Below, piece by piece: positions 6,060 through 15,187 of a DNA stretch of 64,000 nt. Position 1 is the stretch's first letter; each line of letters starts with the position of its first letter. The stretch lies in assembly GCF_052060015.1 (NCBI RefSeq), contig NZ_JBPODZ010000005.1, positions 62,001-126,000 of the forward strand. Reading direction: 5' to 3'. Origin of the DNA: Arhodomonas sp052060015 (GTDB lineage: Bacteria > Pseudomonadota > Gammaproteobacteria > Nitrococcales > Nitrococcaceae). A program made the position numbers and the translations under genes. The notes beneath the pieces were generated by a model. That model did no database searches. It worked only from the letters and a program-made list of their open reading frames with translations, and was not told where the DNA came from.

Positions 6060-8780
6060 CTAGTGCGCCGCCTCCCAGTTCCCGCCGACACCGACATCCA
6101 CCTCCAGGGGTACGTCGAGCTCGGCCGCCTCGCGCATGAACGCGCTCACCCGGTCGGCGAGCTCGTCGACCTTGGCGGCGGGGACCTCGAAAACCAGCTC
6201 GTCGTGCACCTGCATGACCATGTAGCAGTCCGGGTGCTCGGCGGCGAGCCAGCCGTCCACCGCCACCATGGCCCGCTTGATGATATCCGCGGCACTACCC
6301 TGCATGGGCGCGTTGATGGCGGTGCGCTCGGCATACTGGCGACGCTGGCCGTTACGGCTGCGGATCTCCGGCAGGTACAGCCGCCGGCCGTAGACCGTCT
6401 CCACGTAGCCCTGCTCGCGGGCCTGCTCCCGGGTGGCGTCCATGAATGCCCGCACCCCCGGGTAGCGCTCGAAGTAGCGATCCACGTAGGCCTGGGCCTC
6501 GCCACGCTCGATGCCGAGCTGGCGCGCGAGCCCATAGGCGGACATGCCGTAGATCAGGCCGAAGTTGATGGCCTTGGCGGCGCGGCGCTGCTCGTCGCTG
6601 ACCGCCCCCAGCGAGGCCCCGAACACCTCCGCGGCGGTGGCCCGGTGGATGTCCTCGCCCCGGGAGAAGGCATCACGAAGACCGGCATCACCGGAGAGAT
6701 GGGCCATGATCCGCAGCTCCACCTGGGAATAGTCCGCGGCCATCAGCCGACAGCCCTCCCGTGGGATGAACGCCCGGCGGATACGTCGCCCCTCGGGGGT
6801 GCGCACGGGGATGTTCTGCAGGTTCGGATCCGAGGAGGACAGCCGCCCGGTGGCCGCCACCGCCTGGTGGAAGGAGGTGTGCACCCGGCCCGTGCCCGGA
6901 TGGATCAGCCGCGGGAGCTTGTCGGTGTAGGTGGACTTCAACTTGGCCAACCCGCGGTGGGCGAGGATCAGCCGCGGGAGCTCGTGGCCGCGGGCAGCGA
7001 GCTCCTCGAGCACGGACTCCGCAGTGGAGGGCTGGCCCTTGGGCGTTTTCTGCAGCACCGGCAGGCCCTGGCGCTCGAAGAGGATTTCCTGGATCTGCTT
7101 GGGCGAGGAGAGGTTGAAAGGCCCTCCGGCAGCCTCGTGGGCCTGCCCCTCGAGGCGATCCATCTCCGCGGCGAGCTCCTCGCTCTGCTCGGCGAGCAGC
7201 GCCTCGTCGATGCGCACGCCGGTGCGCTCCATCCGCGAGAGCACCGGTACCAGCGGCATCTCGATCTCGCGGAATACCCGCGCCGGACCCGCCAGCGCCT
7301 CGAGCCGCGGCCACAGCACCTCGTGCAGGCGCAGGGTGACGTCGGCGTCCTCGGCGGCGTAGGCGCAGGCGCGTTCCAACGCCACCTGGTCGAAGGTGAC
7401 CTGCTTCGCGCCCTTGCCGGCCACCTCCTCGAAGGTGATGGTGCGGTGACCGAGGTAGCGCATGGCCAAGGAATCCATGTCGTGGCGAGTGGCGGTCGCA
7501 TCCAGGCAGTAGGACTCCAGCATGGTGTCGAAGGCCACCCCGCGCAGGGTGATGCCGTGGCGGGCGAGCACCGTCATGTCGTACTTGAGGTTCTGACCCA
7601 CCTTGGCGCGCTCCGGCGCCTCCAGCACAGGGCGCAGCCGCTCGAGTACCCGTTCGCGGTCGAGCTGTGCCGGCACGTCCTCGCCGACATGGGCGACGGG
7701 GATATAACAGGCCGCACCGACGTTGTCAGCGAGGCAGACACCGACGATGGCCGCATCCATGTAGGCGAGGCTGTCCGTCTCCAGGTCCACGGCGAAGCAT
7801 TCCGCCGACTCCACCCGCCCCACCCAGCGCTCCAGGGCCGCCTCGTCGAGCACGCATTCGTAGTCCGCGCTGTCCTCGGCCGCCGCCGGCGCCGGGTCGT
7901 CCCCGCCCTCGTCCAATTCCTGCAGCCACTTCGAGAACTCATAGCGCCGGTAGAGCTCGGCGAGGTGCTCGCGCCGGGGCGTCTCCCGGCGGATCTCGGC
8001 GGGCTCCGGGGCCAGGTCCAGGTCGCAGCGGATGGTGGCCAGATCCCGGGAGAGGAAGGCCTGCTCACGATGGGCCTCCAGCTTGGCACCGAGGGATTTC
8101 GCCCCGCGTACCGCCACCTCGGCGACCTCGTCGAGGCGCGCGTAGAGCGCGTCCAGATCACCGAAATGGCGCAGCAATGCCACCGCGGTCTTCGGCCCGA
8201 CACCGGGCACGCCGGGGATGTTGTCGGAGGTATCGCCCACCAGGGCCAGGTAGTCGATGATCTGGCCCGGCTCGACGCCGAACTTCTCCCGCACCCCCTG
8301 CGGGTCCAGTACCGTGCCGGACATGGTGTTGAGCAGGGTCACGGAGTCGTTGACCAACTGCGCCATGTCCTTGTCGCCGGTGGAGACCAGCAGCCGCCCG
8401 CCCTCGCGGCTCACCCGCCGGGCCAGGGTGCCGATGACGTCGTCGGCCTCCACCCCCTCGATCTCTATGACCGGCAGCCCCAGGGCCTCGACGATCTCCA
8501 CCAGCGGCGCCCGCTGCTCGCGCAGCTCCTCCGGCATGGGCGGCCGATTGGCTTTGTACTCGGCGAACAGCTCATCACGGAAGGTCCGGCCGGGGGCATC
8601 GAATACCACGCCGATGTGGCTCGGCTCGTATTTCTCGAGGAGCTTGCGCAGCATGTTCACCACGCCGTAGATGGCGCCGGTGGGCCGGCCGTCCGCCGTG
8701 GACAGCGGCGGCAGGGCATGGAAGGCACGATAGAGGTAGGACGATCCATCGACCAGGATCAGGGCATCGGGCTCGCTCAT
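6060..8780 (-). CDS. polA: DNA polymerase I
   Basis: 906 residues, full length. It joins Okazaki fragments after primer removal and fills repair gaps. Domains: 5'-nuclease (~1-295; LVDGSSYLYRAFHALPP, TGDKDMAQLV, GVGPKTA); 3'-5' exonuclease (~310-500), which looks active because DLETDSL, NLKYDM and the YAAED metal/exo residues are all present; and a family-A polymerase domain with motif A DYSQVELR, motif B RRAAKAINFGLIYGMSAYG and motif C VHDELVFEV. The ATG at 8780 gives the standard MSEPDALILVDGSS start. It is divergent from the LOG-family gene. Confidence 0.97.
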   Translation of the reverse strand: MSEPDALILVDGSSYLYRAFHALPPLSTADGRPTGAIYGVVNMLRKLLEKYEPSHIGVVFDAPGRTFRDELFAEYKANRPPMPEELREQRAPLVEIVEALGLPVIEIEGVEADDVIGTLARRVSREGGRLLVSTGDKDMAQLVNDSVTLLNTMSGTVLDPQGVREKFGVEPGQIIDYLALVGDTSDNIPGVPGVGPKTAVALLRHFGDLDALYARLDEVAEVAVRGAKSLGAKLEAHREQAFLSRDLATIRCDLDLAPEPAEIRRETPRREHLAELYRRYEFSKWLQELDEGGDDPAPAAAEDSADYECVLDEAALERWVGRVESAECFAVDLETDSLAYMDAAIVGVCLADNVGAACYIPVAHVGEDVPAQLDRERVLERLRPVLEAPERAKVGQNLKYDMTVLARHGITLRGVAFDTMLESYCLDATATRHDMDSLAMRYLGHRTITFEEVAGKGAKQVTFDQVALERACAYAAEDADVTLRLHEVLWPRLEALAGPARVFREIEMPLVPVLSRMERTGVRIDEALLAEQSEELAAEMDRLEGQAHEAAGGPFNLSSPKQIQEILFERQGLPVLQKTPKGQPSTAESVLEELAARGHELPRLILAHRGLAKLKSTYTDKLPRLIHPGTGRVHTSFHQAVAATGRLSSSDPNLQNIPVRTPEGRRIRRAFIPREGCRLMAADYSQVELRIMAHLSGDAGLRDAFSRGEDIHRATAAEVFGASLGAVSDEQRRAAKAINFGLIYGMSAYGLARQLGIERGEAQAYVDRYFERYPGVRAFMDATREQAREQGYVETVYGRRLYLPEIRSRNGQRRQYAERTAINAPMQGSAADIIKRAMVAVDGWLAAEHPDCYMVMQVHDELVFEVPAAKVDELADRVSAFMREAAELDVPLEVDVGVGGNWEAAH

Positions 8781-8892
8781 GGGTGTTTCCGTCGCAGGGC
8801 CTCGGCGGCATGGCCATATGGTACAAGAGCGCCCCCGGGGTTACAGTGAGGCCGTGAGGCCATGGCCCCCAACAGCGCCGGGAGGGAGGAAG

Positions 8893-9624
8893 TTGACGCA
8901 TAAGCGCCGGGACATCTTCGATCATCGCGAGCGCACGCCGGTCAATGACACGGTCATGACCCGGGAGTCCTGGAAGATCTTCCAGATCATGGCGGAGTTC
9001 GTGGAGGGCTTCGAGCGCCTCGCCCGGATCAAGCCCTCGGTGAGCATGTTCGGCTCCGCGCGCACGCCGCCGGATCACCCACGCTACCGCCTCGCCGAGG
9101 AGATCGCCCATGCCCTCTCCGATGCGGGGTTTTCGGTGGTCAGTGGCGGCGGCCCGGGCATCATGGAGGCGGCGAACAAGGGGGCCTTCGCCGGCAAATC
9201 GCCGAGCATCGGGCTGAATATCCAGCTCCCCCATGAACAGGCGGGCAATCCATACCAGGATATATCGCTGAATTTCCGGCATTTCTTTTCCCGGAAGGTG
9301 ATGTTCGTCAAGTACGCCTCGGCCTACGTGGTCCTGCCCGGCGGCTTCGGAACGCTGGATGAGCTCGCCGAGATCCTGACCCTGGTGCAGACGGGCAAGA
9401 CGCGGCGCATCCCGATCATCCTGGTCTGCGCGGACTACTGGCAGGGCTTCGTGGACTGGCTGGAAGGCACCCTGGTTACGGAAGGCACCATCGACGCCGA
9501 GGACCTCTCCCTGTTCCGCATCATCGATGAGCCCCAGGCCGTGGTGGACGCCATCTTCGATCACTACGAGAACCGCGGCTTCGAGCCCTCGCGCGCCGAG
9601 GCCGACATACTGCTGGACCTGTGA
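8893..9624 (+). CDS. LOG-family (TIGR00730-like) nucleotide-binding protein
   Basis: A 243-residue Rossmann-fold protein. SVVSGGGPGIMEAANKG (~77-93) and VVLPGGFGTLDELAE (~143-157) are the LOG/cytokinin phosphoribohydrolase signatures. Many relatives cleave nucleoside 5'-monophosphates to base plus ribose phosphate (PpnN, YgdH group), but the physiological role here is unknown. Start: TTG at 8893, preceded 7 nt upstream by GGAGG; an in-frame ATG at 8779 would run across the polA promoter region and is not preferred. The stop overlaps a possible GTG start of the next gene. Confidence 0.85.
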   Translation: MTHKRRDIFDHRERTPVNDTVMTRESWKIFQIMAEFVEGFERLARIKPSVSMFGSARTPPDHPRYRLAEEIAHALSDAGFSVVSGGGPGIMEAANKGAFAGKSPSIGLNIQLPHEQAGNPYQDISLNFRHFFSRKVMFVKYASAYVVLPGGFGTLDELAEILTLVQTGKTRRIPIILVCADYWQGFVDWLEGTLVTEGTIDAEDLSLFRIIDEPQAVVDAIFDHYENRGFEPSRAEADILLDL

Positions 9625-9626
9625 CC

Positions 9627-9968
9627 ATGCCGAGAACCGCTGCCGCGCTTGTGCTGACCCTGCTGCTCGCCACCGCCCCCGCAACGGCCCAGGACGGCGA
9701 GGGCGAACCGCCCGAGGTGCCGCCACCGCCCCCTGAAGAGCTCACCCGGGGCGAGCCCATTGAGCCGGCGGTGGAGATCATCTCCCGACCCTGGGCGGAG
9801 ATCCGCGAGTACAGTATCAATGGGCAGGTGTACGCGGTGCGCATCGATCCGCGCGGTGCACCGGCGTACTACCTGTACGACTCCGACGGCGACGGCCAGC
9901 TGGACAACCGCCATCCCACCAACCTCGACGCGCCGGACATCCATCAGTGGGAGCTGTTCCGCTGGTAG
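9627..9968 (+). CDS. DUF2782 domain secreted protein
   Basis: A 113-residue small protein with a signal peptide (RTAAALVLTLLLATAPATA, cleavage near residue 20-22), a Pro/Glu-rich linker, and a compact C-terminal domain (IREYSINGQVYAVRID...PAYYLYDSDGDGQLDN) that resembles DUF2782. Such genes sit next to polA in several gammaproteobacteria; function unknown. The DSDGDGQLDN run resembles a calcium-binding EF-hand loop, though the family is not known to bind calcium. Start at ATG 9627; a GTG at 9621 overlapping the upstream stop would add two residues. Confidence 0.75.
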   Translation: MPRTAAALVLTLLLATAPATAQDGEGEPPEVPPPPPEELTRGEPIEPAVEIISRPWAEIREYSINGQVYAVRIDPRGAPAYYLYDSDGDGQLDNRHPTNLDAPDIHQWELFRW

Positions 9969-9984
9969 GCTGCTGCGCTGCGAC

Positions 9985-10013
9985 TTGACGCTGTGGGGGC
10001 CGATCGCTAGCGT
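9985..10013 (+). promoter_or_regulatory. Weak promoter candidate for the TRAP operon
   Basis: TTGACG (9985-9990), a 17-bp spacer, TAGCGT (10008-10013; 3/6). It lies 139 bp before dctQ. Downstream of it are a CCGTGGT/ACCACGG hairpin (10027-10043) and a GGCGCG/CGCGCC hairpin (10061-10077), either of which might act in the leader. Confidence 0.3.
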
Positions 10014-10151
10014 TTGCCGCGGAAATCCGTGGTCCGACCACGGCAGCCACCGGGGCAACCGGCGCGCGATCCGCGCCGGGGCGATCAGGTCAGGGACAAT
10101 TACAAGAGGCGGGGCCTTCCCAACCGGAACGCCCGCCCACAGGGAGCCTTA

Positions 10152-10724
10152 ATGCGGTTTCTTCTGAGATTGGCCGGGGGGATCGACCGCCTGAACATGT
10201 GGATCGGCAAGGCGGTCTATTGGCTGGCCCTGCTCATGATCCTGTTCGGCGTCTACAACGCCACCGTACGTTATCTTGGATCGTTCATCGGGCAGAATCT
10301 CTCCTCCAATGCGTACTTGGAGGCGCAGTGGTACCTGTTCGGCATTATCTTCCTGCTAGGCGCCGCCTACACCCTCCGCACCGACGGCCACGTCCGCGTG
10401 GATGTGCTCTACGGGCGGCTGTCCCCGCGCGGCCAGGCCTGGGTGGACCTGGCCGGCTCGATACTTTTCCTGGTGCCGTTCTGCTTCATCGTGCTGTGGC
10501 TCTCGGTGCAATGGGCGGCCTTCTCTTGGCAGACCCTCGAGACCTCGGGCAATCCCGGCGGGCTGCCCCGCTATCCCATTAAGACCGTGGTGCCGGTGGC
10601 CTTTGCCCTGCTCCTGCTCCAGGGGGTCTCCCAGGCGATCAAGTCGGCGGCCGTACTCACCGGTGACCGGCGGCCGGACGCCGATGGCGGCGGGGAGGGC
10701 TTCGGGAAGGTGGACACGCCATGA
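10152..10724 (+). CDS. TRAP transporter small permease (DctQ type)
   Basis: A 190-residue four-helix inner-membrane subunit of a tripartite ATP-independent periplasmic transporter, which uses an ion gradient and a periplasmic binding protein. Helices lie at about 18-40, 55-75, 95-118 and 140-165, separated by a typical DctQ segment LRTDGHVRVDVLYGRL. Start ATG 10152 is preceded by AGGGAG; the frame extends upstream to 10014 but without DctQ character. The C-terminus overlaps dctM by 4 nt. Subunit order Q-M-P is complete in the next genes. Confidence 0.92.
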   Translation: MRFLLRLAGGIDRLNMWIGKAVYWLALLMILFGVYNATVRYLGSFIGQNLSSNAYLEAQWYLFGIIFLLGAAYTLRTDGHVRVDVLYGRLSPRGQAWVDLAGSILFLVPFCFIVLWLSVQWAAFSWQTLETSGNPGGLPRYPIKTVVPVAFALLLLQGVSQAIKSAAVLTGDRRPDADGGGEGFGKVDTP

Positions 10725-12055
10725 TGATGGAGCACTACGCGGGGCTGATGTTCCTCGCGGCACTGGTATTCATCTTCTCGGGCTACCCGGTGGCCTTCGC
10801 CCTCGCCGGCGCCGCCATCGCCTTCATCCCCATCGGCTTCGGCATCGACGCCTTCGGCCCCAACCTCCTGTCCGCCCTCCCCCAGGGGGTGTACTCCATC
10901 ATGGAGAACTATACCCTGCTGGCGGTCCCCTACTTCATCTTCATGGGGACCATGCTGGAGCGCTCCGGGCTCGCCGAGGATCTACTAAAGACCATGGGCC
11001 AGGTATTTGGCCCCGTGCGTGGCGGGCTCGCGCTGTCGGTGATCGTCGTCGGCACGCTCCTCGCCGCGGCTACTGGCGTGGTCGGCGCCACGGTGGTGGC
11101 CATGGGGTTGATCTCGCTGCCGGTGATGCTCCGCTATGGCTATTCCCGAAGCCTGACCACGGGGGTGATCGCCGCCTCCGGCACCCTGGGCCAGGTCATA
11201 CCGCCGAGCGTGGTGCTCATCGTGCTCGCCGATCAGATCGGGGTTTCCGTCGGCGACATGTTCCGCGGCTCGTTGCTCCCGGGCATCGCCCTGGCCAGCA
11301 TGTACGCGCTCTATGCCGGCGGTGTGGCCCTGTTCCGGCCCTCGGCGGCACCAGCCCTGCCCCCGGAGGAACGGCCCTCGAACATCCCGGCGCTCCTCGG
11401 CCGCGTGGTCTTGGTGATGATCCCCCCGTTGGTGCTCATCGTGGTGGTGCTCGGCACCATCTTCGCCGGCATCGCCACCCCCACCGAGGCAGGCGCCTTC
11501 GGTGCCGTGGGGGCGATGATACTGGCGGCGGTGAACCGGCGGCTGACGCTACGGGCACTCACGGGCACCCTCGAGGCCACCACCAAGCTTACTGCCATGG
11601 TGCTCTTCATCCTGGTGGGCTCGCGGGCCTTTAGCCTGATCTTCCGCGGTTTCTACGGCGATCTCTGGATCGAGGACATGCTCACCAACCTGCCCGGTGG
11701 CGAGATCGGCTTCCTGATCATCGCCAACCTGGTGGTCTTCGGGCTGGGCTTTTTCATCGACTTCTTCGAGATCGCCTTCATCGTCCTCCCGCTGCTGGTG
11801 CCAGCCGCGGCGATGCTCGACATCGATCTGGTCTGGTTCGGCGTAATCATCGCCATGAACCTGCAGACCTCGTTCTTGACACCGCCGTTCGGCTTCTCGC
11901 TGTTCTACCTGCGCGGCGTGACACCGGCGACCGTGCAGACCACGGAGATCTACAAGGGCGTGATCCCGTTCATCCTGATACAGATCTTCGCCCTGACCCT
12001 GGTGATCGTGTATCCACCGCTGGTTACCTGGCTGGTACCCACTAGCGGCTACTAA
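10721..12055 (+). CDS. TRAP transporter large permease (DctM type)
   Basis: A 444-residue membrane protein with about 12 helices that forms the transport channel of the TRAP system. Family features: a GYPVAFALAG start, TGVVGATVVAMGLISLPVML, the SGTLGQVIPPSVVLI re-entrant loop region, and FIDFFEIAFIVLPLLVPAA near the C-terminal half. Coupling ion (Na+ in studied members) cannot be read from sequence. The ATG overlaps the dctQ stop. It is followed 52 bp later by the binding protein gene. Confidence 0.93.
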   Translation: MMMEHYAGLMFLAALVFIFSGYPVAFALAGAAIAFIPIGFGIDAFGPNLLSALPQGVYSIMENYTLLAVPYFIFMGTMLERSGLAEDLLKTMGQVFGPVRGGLALSVIVVGTLLAAATGVVGATVVAMGLISLPVMLRYGYSRSLTTGVIAASGTLGQVIPPSVVLIVLADQIGVSVGDMFRGSLLPGIALASMYALYAGGVALFRPSAAPALPPEERPSNIPALLGRVVLVMIPPLVLIVVVLGTIFAGIATPTEAGAFGAVGAMILAAVNRRLTLRALTGTLEATTKLTAMVLFILVGSRAFSLIFRGFYGDLWIEDMLTNLPGGEIGFLIIANLVVFGLGFFIDFFEIAFIVLPLLVPAAAMLDIDLVWFGVIIAMNLQTSFLTPPFGFSLFYLRGVTPATVQTTEIYKGVIPFILIQIFALTLVIVYPPLVTWLVPTSGY

Positions 12056-12107
12056 GGACCCATGTTGGCACAATCGAGACTACACAACCCTGATGAGGAG
12101 AGCAGCC

Positions 12108-13232
12108 ATGAAACGTCGTGATTTCGTCAAGTCCGCTGGTGTGGGCGCGGTGGCCGGTGCCGCCGCCGTCGGTGCACCGTACGTCCACGCCCAGGGCCCG
12201 CGGCTACGCTGGCGAATGGTCACCAGCTGGCCCACCAGCCTGGAGACCCTGTACGGCGGTGCCGAGGACTTCGCCGAGCGCCTGTCCATCCTCACCGACG
12301 GGCGCTTCGACGTCCGCGTCTATCCCGCCGGCGAGTTGGTGGGCGGACTCGAGGTGCTGGATGCCTGCCAGGCCGGCACCGCGGAGATGGGCCACACGGC
12401 CTCCTACTACTACGTGGGCAAGGAACCGACCATCGCCATCGACACCGCCATCCCCTTCGGCATGACCACGCGCATGCAGAACGCCTGGATGTACTACGGC
12501 GGCGGCAACGAGCTCCTCAACCAGGAGGTGTTCTCGAACTTCAACGTGCTGGCCTTCCCCGGCGGCAACACCACCACCCAGATGGGCGGTTGGTTCCGCG
12601 AGCCCGTCGAGGGGCTCGATGACCTCAAGGGCCTGAAGATGCGCATCCCGGGCTTCGGCGGCGAGATCATGTCCGAGCTCGGCGTGAACGTGCAGACCCT
12701 GGCCGCCGCCGAGATCTATCCCGCGCTGGAGCGCGGCGTCATCGACGCCACGGAATTCGTCGGCCCCTACGACGACGAGCGCCTGGGCTTCTGGCAGGTA
12801 GCGAAGAACTACTACTACCCGTCCTGGTGGGAGCCGAGCGCCATGTTCTCGATCTACGTGAACAAGGACGCCTACGACAAGCTCCCCGATCAGTACAAGG
12901 AGGCCATCCGGATCGCCGCCGCGGACTCCAACGTGCGCATGATCGCACATTACGACTACCTCAACCCCATCGCCGTGGACAAGCTCCTGGAGCGGGGCGT
13001 GACCCTGCGCCGGTTCAGCGACGACATCATGTCGGCCGCCCAGACGACGGCCTTCGAGATGTACGAGGACATGGCTGCCGAGAACAAGACCTGGGAGAAG
13101 GTCTACCGGCACTGGAAGAAGTTCCGCGACAGCCAGTACGCCTGGCACGGCACCAACGAGCTCGCCTACGCGGACTTCGCCCTTCCCCGCGTGGATACCG
13201 AAAAGGTGGGCGCCTCCCGCAACGAGGGCTGA
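12108..13232 (+). CDS. TRAP transporter substrate-binding protein, TakP-like
   Basis: A 374-residue periplasmic binding protein with a twin-arginine-type signal (KRRDFVKSAGVGAVAGAAAVG, cut after about VHA). It resembles the TakP/FcbT1 group: YPALERGVIDATEFVGPYDD and YYYPSWWEP are close to what I recall of Rhodobacter TakP, which binds 2-oxoacids such as pyruvate with a cation. The ligand is therefore probably a 2-oxoacid, but this is inference. Start ATG 12108 follows GAGGAG; an upstream in-frame ATG at 12093 would spoil the Tat signal. It completes the TRAP operon. Confidence 0.88.
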   Translation: MKRRDFVKSAGVGAVAGAAAVGAPYVHAQGPRLRWRMVTSWPTSLETLYGGAEDFAERLSILTDGRFDVRVYPAGELVGGLEVLDACQAGTAEMGHTASYYYVGKEPTIAIDTAIPFGMTTRMQNAWMYYGGGNELLNQEVFSNFNVLAFPGGNTTTQMGGWFREPVEGLDDLKGLKMRIPGFGGEIMSELGVNVQTLAAAEIYPALERGVIDATEFVGPYDDERLGFWQVAKNYYYPSWWEPSAMFSIYVNKDAYDKLPDQYKEAIRIAAADSNVRMIAHYDYLNPIAVDKLLERGVTLRRFSDDIMSAAQTTAFEMYEDMAAENKTWEKVYRHWKKFRDSQYAWHGTNELAYADFALPRVDTEKVGASRNEG

Positions 13233-13594
13233 GCCCCGCCTAGCCGACCGAGCCCCCACCCTGGCCGGGTCGGGGGCTCGTCTATCATCCCCTGGCAACG
13301 CTTCCTGTCTACCGTTTCTACGATTTCTGTGGTCAATTTTCTGCCTCAGTTGTCGACAAAGCGGCCCGCGTGTTCTTCAATTGGCGGAAAGCATCGCACC
13401 GGCCAGCGACCGTAGCGCGTTGCCGATGGCATGACGATTGCTGCCAGGACCCGGGGTATACCGGGACATGTCAACAGGCCCCGAAAAAACCGGCACACTA
13501 TCGGTCGGGCCGCACCGGCGGCGGGCAGCATGCACCGTGACGGGGCTAGGACGGGGCCAGTACCAGCAGCACCTCGAAGGGGGAGAGGCCGAGC
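13233..13594. other. 362-bp gap upstream of the BMP-type ABC operon
   Basis: Apart from the TRAP hairpin, it holds an 8-bp palindrome GGTATACC framed by CCCGG/GGG (about 13450-13465), a possible operator, and a run of six A (13486-13491) next to CCGGCAC...GCACCGG. Read on the minus strand the latter is a weak hairpin followed by six T, but no minus gene is apparent. No convincing sigma70 promoter was found. No protein gene is supported here. Confidence 0.5.
13250..13279 (+). terminator. Hairpin after the TRAP operon
   Basis: GAGCCCCC (13250-13257) pairs perfectly with GGGGGCTC (13272-13279), 18 bp past the stop. No T-tract follows, so it may stabilise the 3' end or be a weak terminator. Confidence 0.5.
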
Positions 13595-15187
13595 ATGCGA
13601 GAAAGGGCCAGTGACGCCGGGGATCCACCACCGATCCCCCGCCTCGAGCTCACCGGCGTGACCAAGCGCTTCCCCGGTGTGGTGGCCAACGAGAACGTGA
13701 GCCTGCGCATTCTGCCCGGCGAGATCCATGCCCTGCTCGGCGAGAACGGGGCGGGCAAGTCCACCCTGGTGAAGTGCATCTACGGCGTCCACGAACCCGA
13801 CGAGGGGACGATCCACTGGGAGGGGGATCCGGTCACGATCAAGACCCCGGCCCAGGCCCGACACCTGGGCATCGGCATGGTCTTTCAGCACTTCTCGCTG
13901 TTCGAGACCCTGACCATCGCCGAAAACATCGCCCTGGGACTGGACGACGTACGCGACCCCAAGGCCCTGGATGAACGGATCGTAGAGGTCTCGGAGCTCT
14001 ACGGGCTACCCCTGGACCCACGGCGGACGGTGCTCAAGCTCTCCGTGGGCGAGCGCCAGCGCGTGGAAATCGTCCGCTGCCTGCTCCAGCACCCCGGCCT
14101 GCTGATCATGGACGAGCCCACCTCGGTGCTCACACCAGCGGAAGTGGAGCGGCTGTTCGCCACCCTGCGCCAGCTCCGTGACGAGGGCATCAGTATCCTC
14201 TACATCAGCCACAAGCTCGCCGAGATCCGGGGGCTCTGCGACACGGCCACCGTCCTCCGCCATGGACGTGTCTCCGCCCACTGCGACCCACGCGAAGAGA
14301 CGCCGCGGTCGCTGGCGGAGATGATGATCGGCAGCGAGATCCCGCGCGCGGAGCGACCACCGGCGGAGACCACCGAGAAACCGGTGTTGACCCTGGAGAA
14401 GCTCACCCGCCGCACTGACGACCCCTTCGGCGTGAGCCTGGAGGACATGAGCCTGGCGGTCCATGGCGGGGAGGTGGTGGGGATCGCAGGGGTCTCCGGT
14501 AATGGCCAGGCTGAGCTCATGCGCCTGCTCTCGGGGGAGGATCTTGCCGATACTCCGGGAGAGATCCGCATCGAGGACAGCTCCGTGGGACGACTACGGC
14601 CCGCGGCCCGGCGCCGGCGTGGCCTCGCCTTCGTCCCCGAGGAACGCCTCGGCCGTGGCTCGGTGCCGGAGATGAGCCTGGTGGAGAACAGCCTCCTCAC
14701 CGGCGCCTACCAGGGGATGGTGCGACGCGGCTTCATCCGCTATCACAAGGCCCGGGCCTTCGCGGAGCAGGTACGCGAGCGCTTCGACGTACGCACGCCG
14801 AACGTGGGCTCACAGGCCCGCAGCCTCTCCGGCGGCAATCTGCAGAAGTTCATCGTCGGCCGGGAAATCCTCCACCGCCCCCGGGTGCTCATCGCCGGAC
14901 AGCCCACCTGGGGGGTGGACGTAGGCGCCGCCGCGGCCATCCACCAGGCGCTAGTGGACCTGCGCCGCGAGGGCTGCGGGATCCTGGTGTTCTCCGAGGA
15001 CCTCGACGAGCTCTTTGAGATCAGCGACCGTATCGCGGTGATCTTCCACGGCCGATTGTCGCCGGCGCGACCGGTCGCCGAGACCTCCTACGAAGAGATC
15101 GGCCGTTGGATGGGCGGCCTGTTTCCGGAGGCCGACGCCAAACCCACAGCGGAACCGACGGAGGCGCGACGCGACCATGCCGGTTAG
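13595..15187 (+). CDS. ABC transporter ATP-binding protein, nucleoside/nucleobase (BMP) type
   Basis: A 530-residue double-cassette ATPase powering import together with the two permeases that follow. Cassette 1: Walker A GENGAGKST (~50), signature LSVGERQRVEIVR, Walker B LLIMDEPTSVL. Cassette 2 has the usual degenerate Walker A of this family (GVSGNGQAEL), signature SLSGGNLQKFIVGRE, and a Walker B in which IAGQPTWGVD replaces the acidic motif, as in RbsA/YufO-type proteins. A GGGGGAG ribosome site precedes the ATG. It overlaps the first permease gene by 11 nt. Confidence 0.92.
   Translation: MRERASDAGDPPPIPRLELTGVTKRFPGVVANENVSLRILPGEIHALLGENGAGKSTLVKCIYGVHEPDEGTIHWEGDPVTIKTPAQARHLGIGMVFQHFSLFETLTIAENIALGLDDVRDPKALDERIVEVSELYGLPLDPRRTVLKLSVGERQRVEIVRCLLQHPGLLIMDEPTSVLTPAEVERLFATLRQLRDEGISILYISHKLAEIRGLCDTATVLRHGRVSAHCDPREETPRSLAEMMIGSEIPRAERPPAETTEKPVLTLEKLTRRTDDPFGVSLEDMSLAVHGGEVVGIAGVSGNGQAELMRLLSGEDLADTPGEIRIEDSSVGRLRPAARRRRGLAFVPEERLGRGSVPEMSLVENSLLTGAYQGMVRRGFIRYHKARAFAEQVRERFDVRTPNVGSQARSLSGGNLQKFIVGREILHRPRVLIAGQPTWGVDVGAAAAIHQALVDLRREGCGILVFSEDLDELFEISDRIAVIFHGRLSPARPVAETSYEEIGRWMGGLFPEADAKPTAEPTEARRDHAG

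Noticed and set aside
6063..8849. 928-codon plus-strand open frame antisense to polA
   Set aside because: Arg/His/Gly/Leu-rich and without any domain. It is the mirror of the GC-rich polA codons; polA has complete family motifs.
10027..10077. Riboswitch in the TRAP operon leader
   Set aside because: Only two simple hairpins; no conserved core of a known riboswitch class could be recognised.
13486..13515. Minus-strand terminator for a gene upstream of the BMP operon
   Set aside because: The stem has two G-U pairs and a long loop, and no minus-strand gene is apparent; kept only as a question in the findings.
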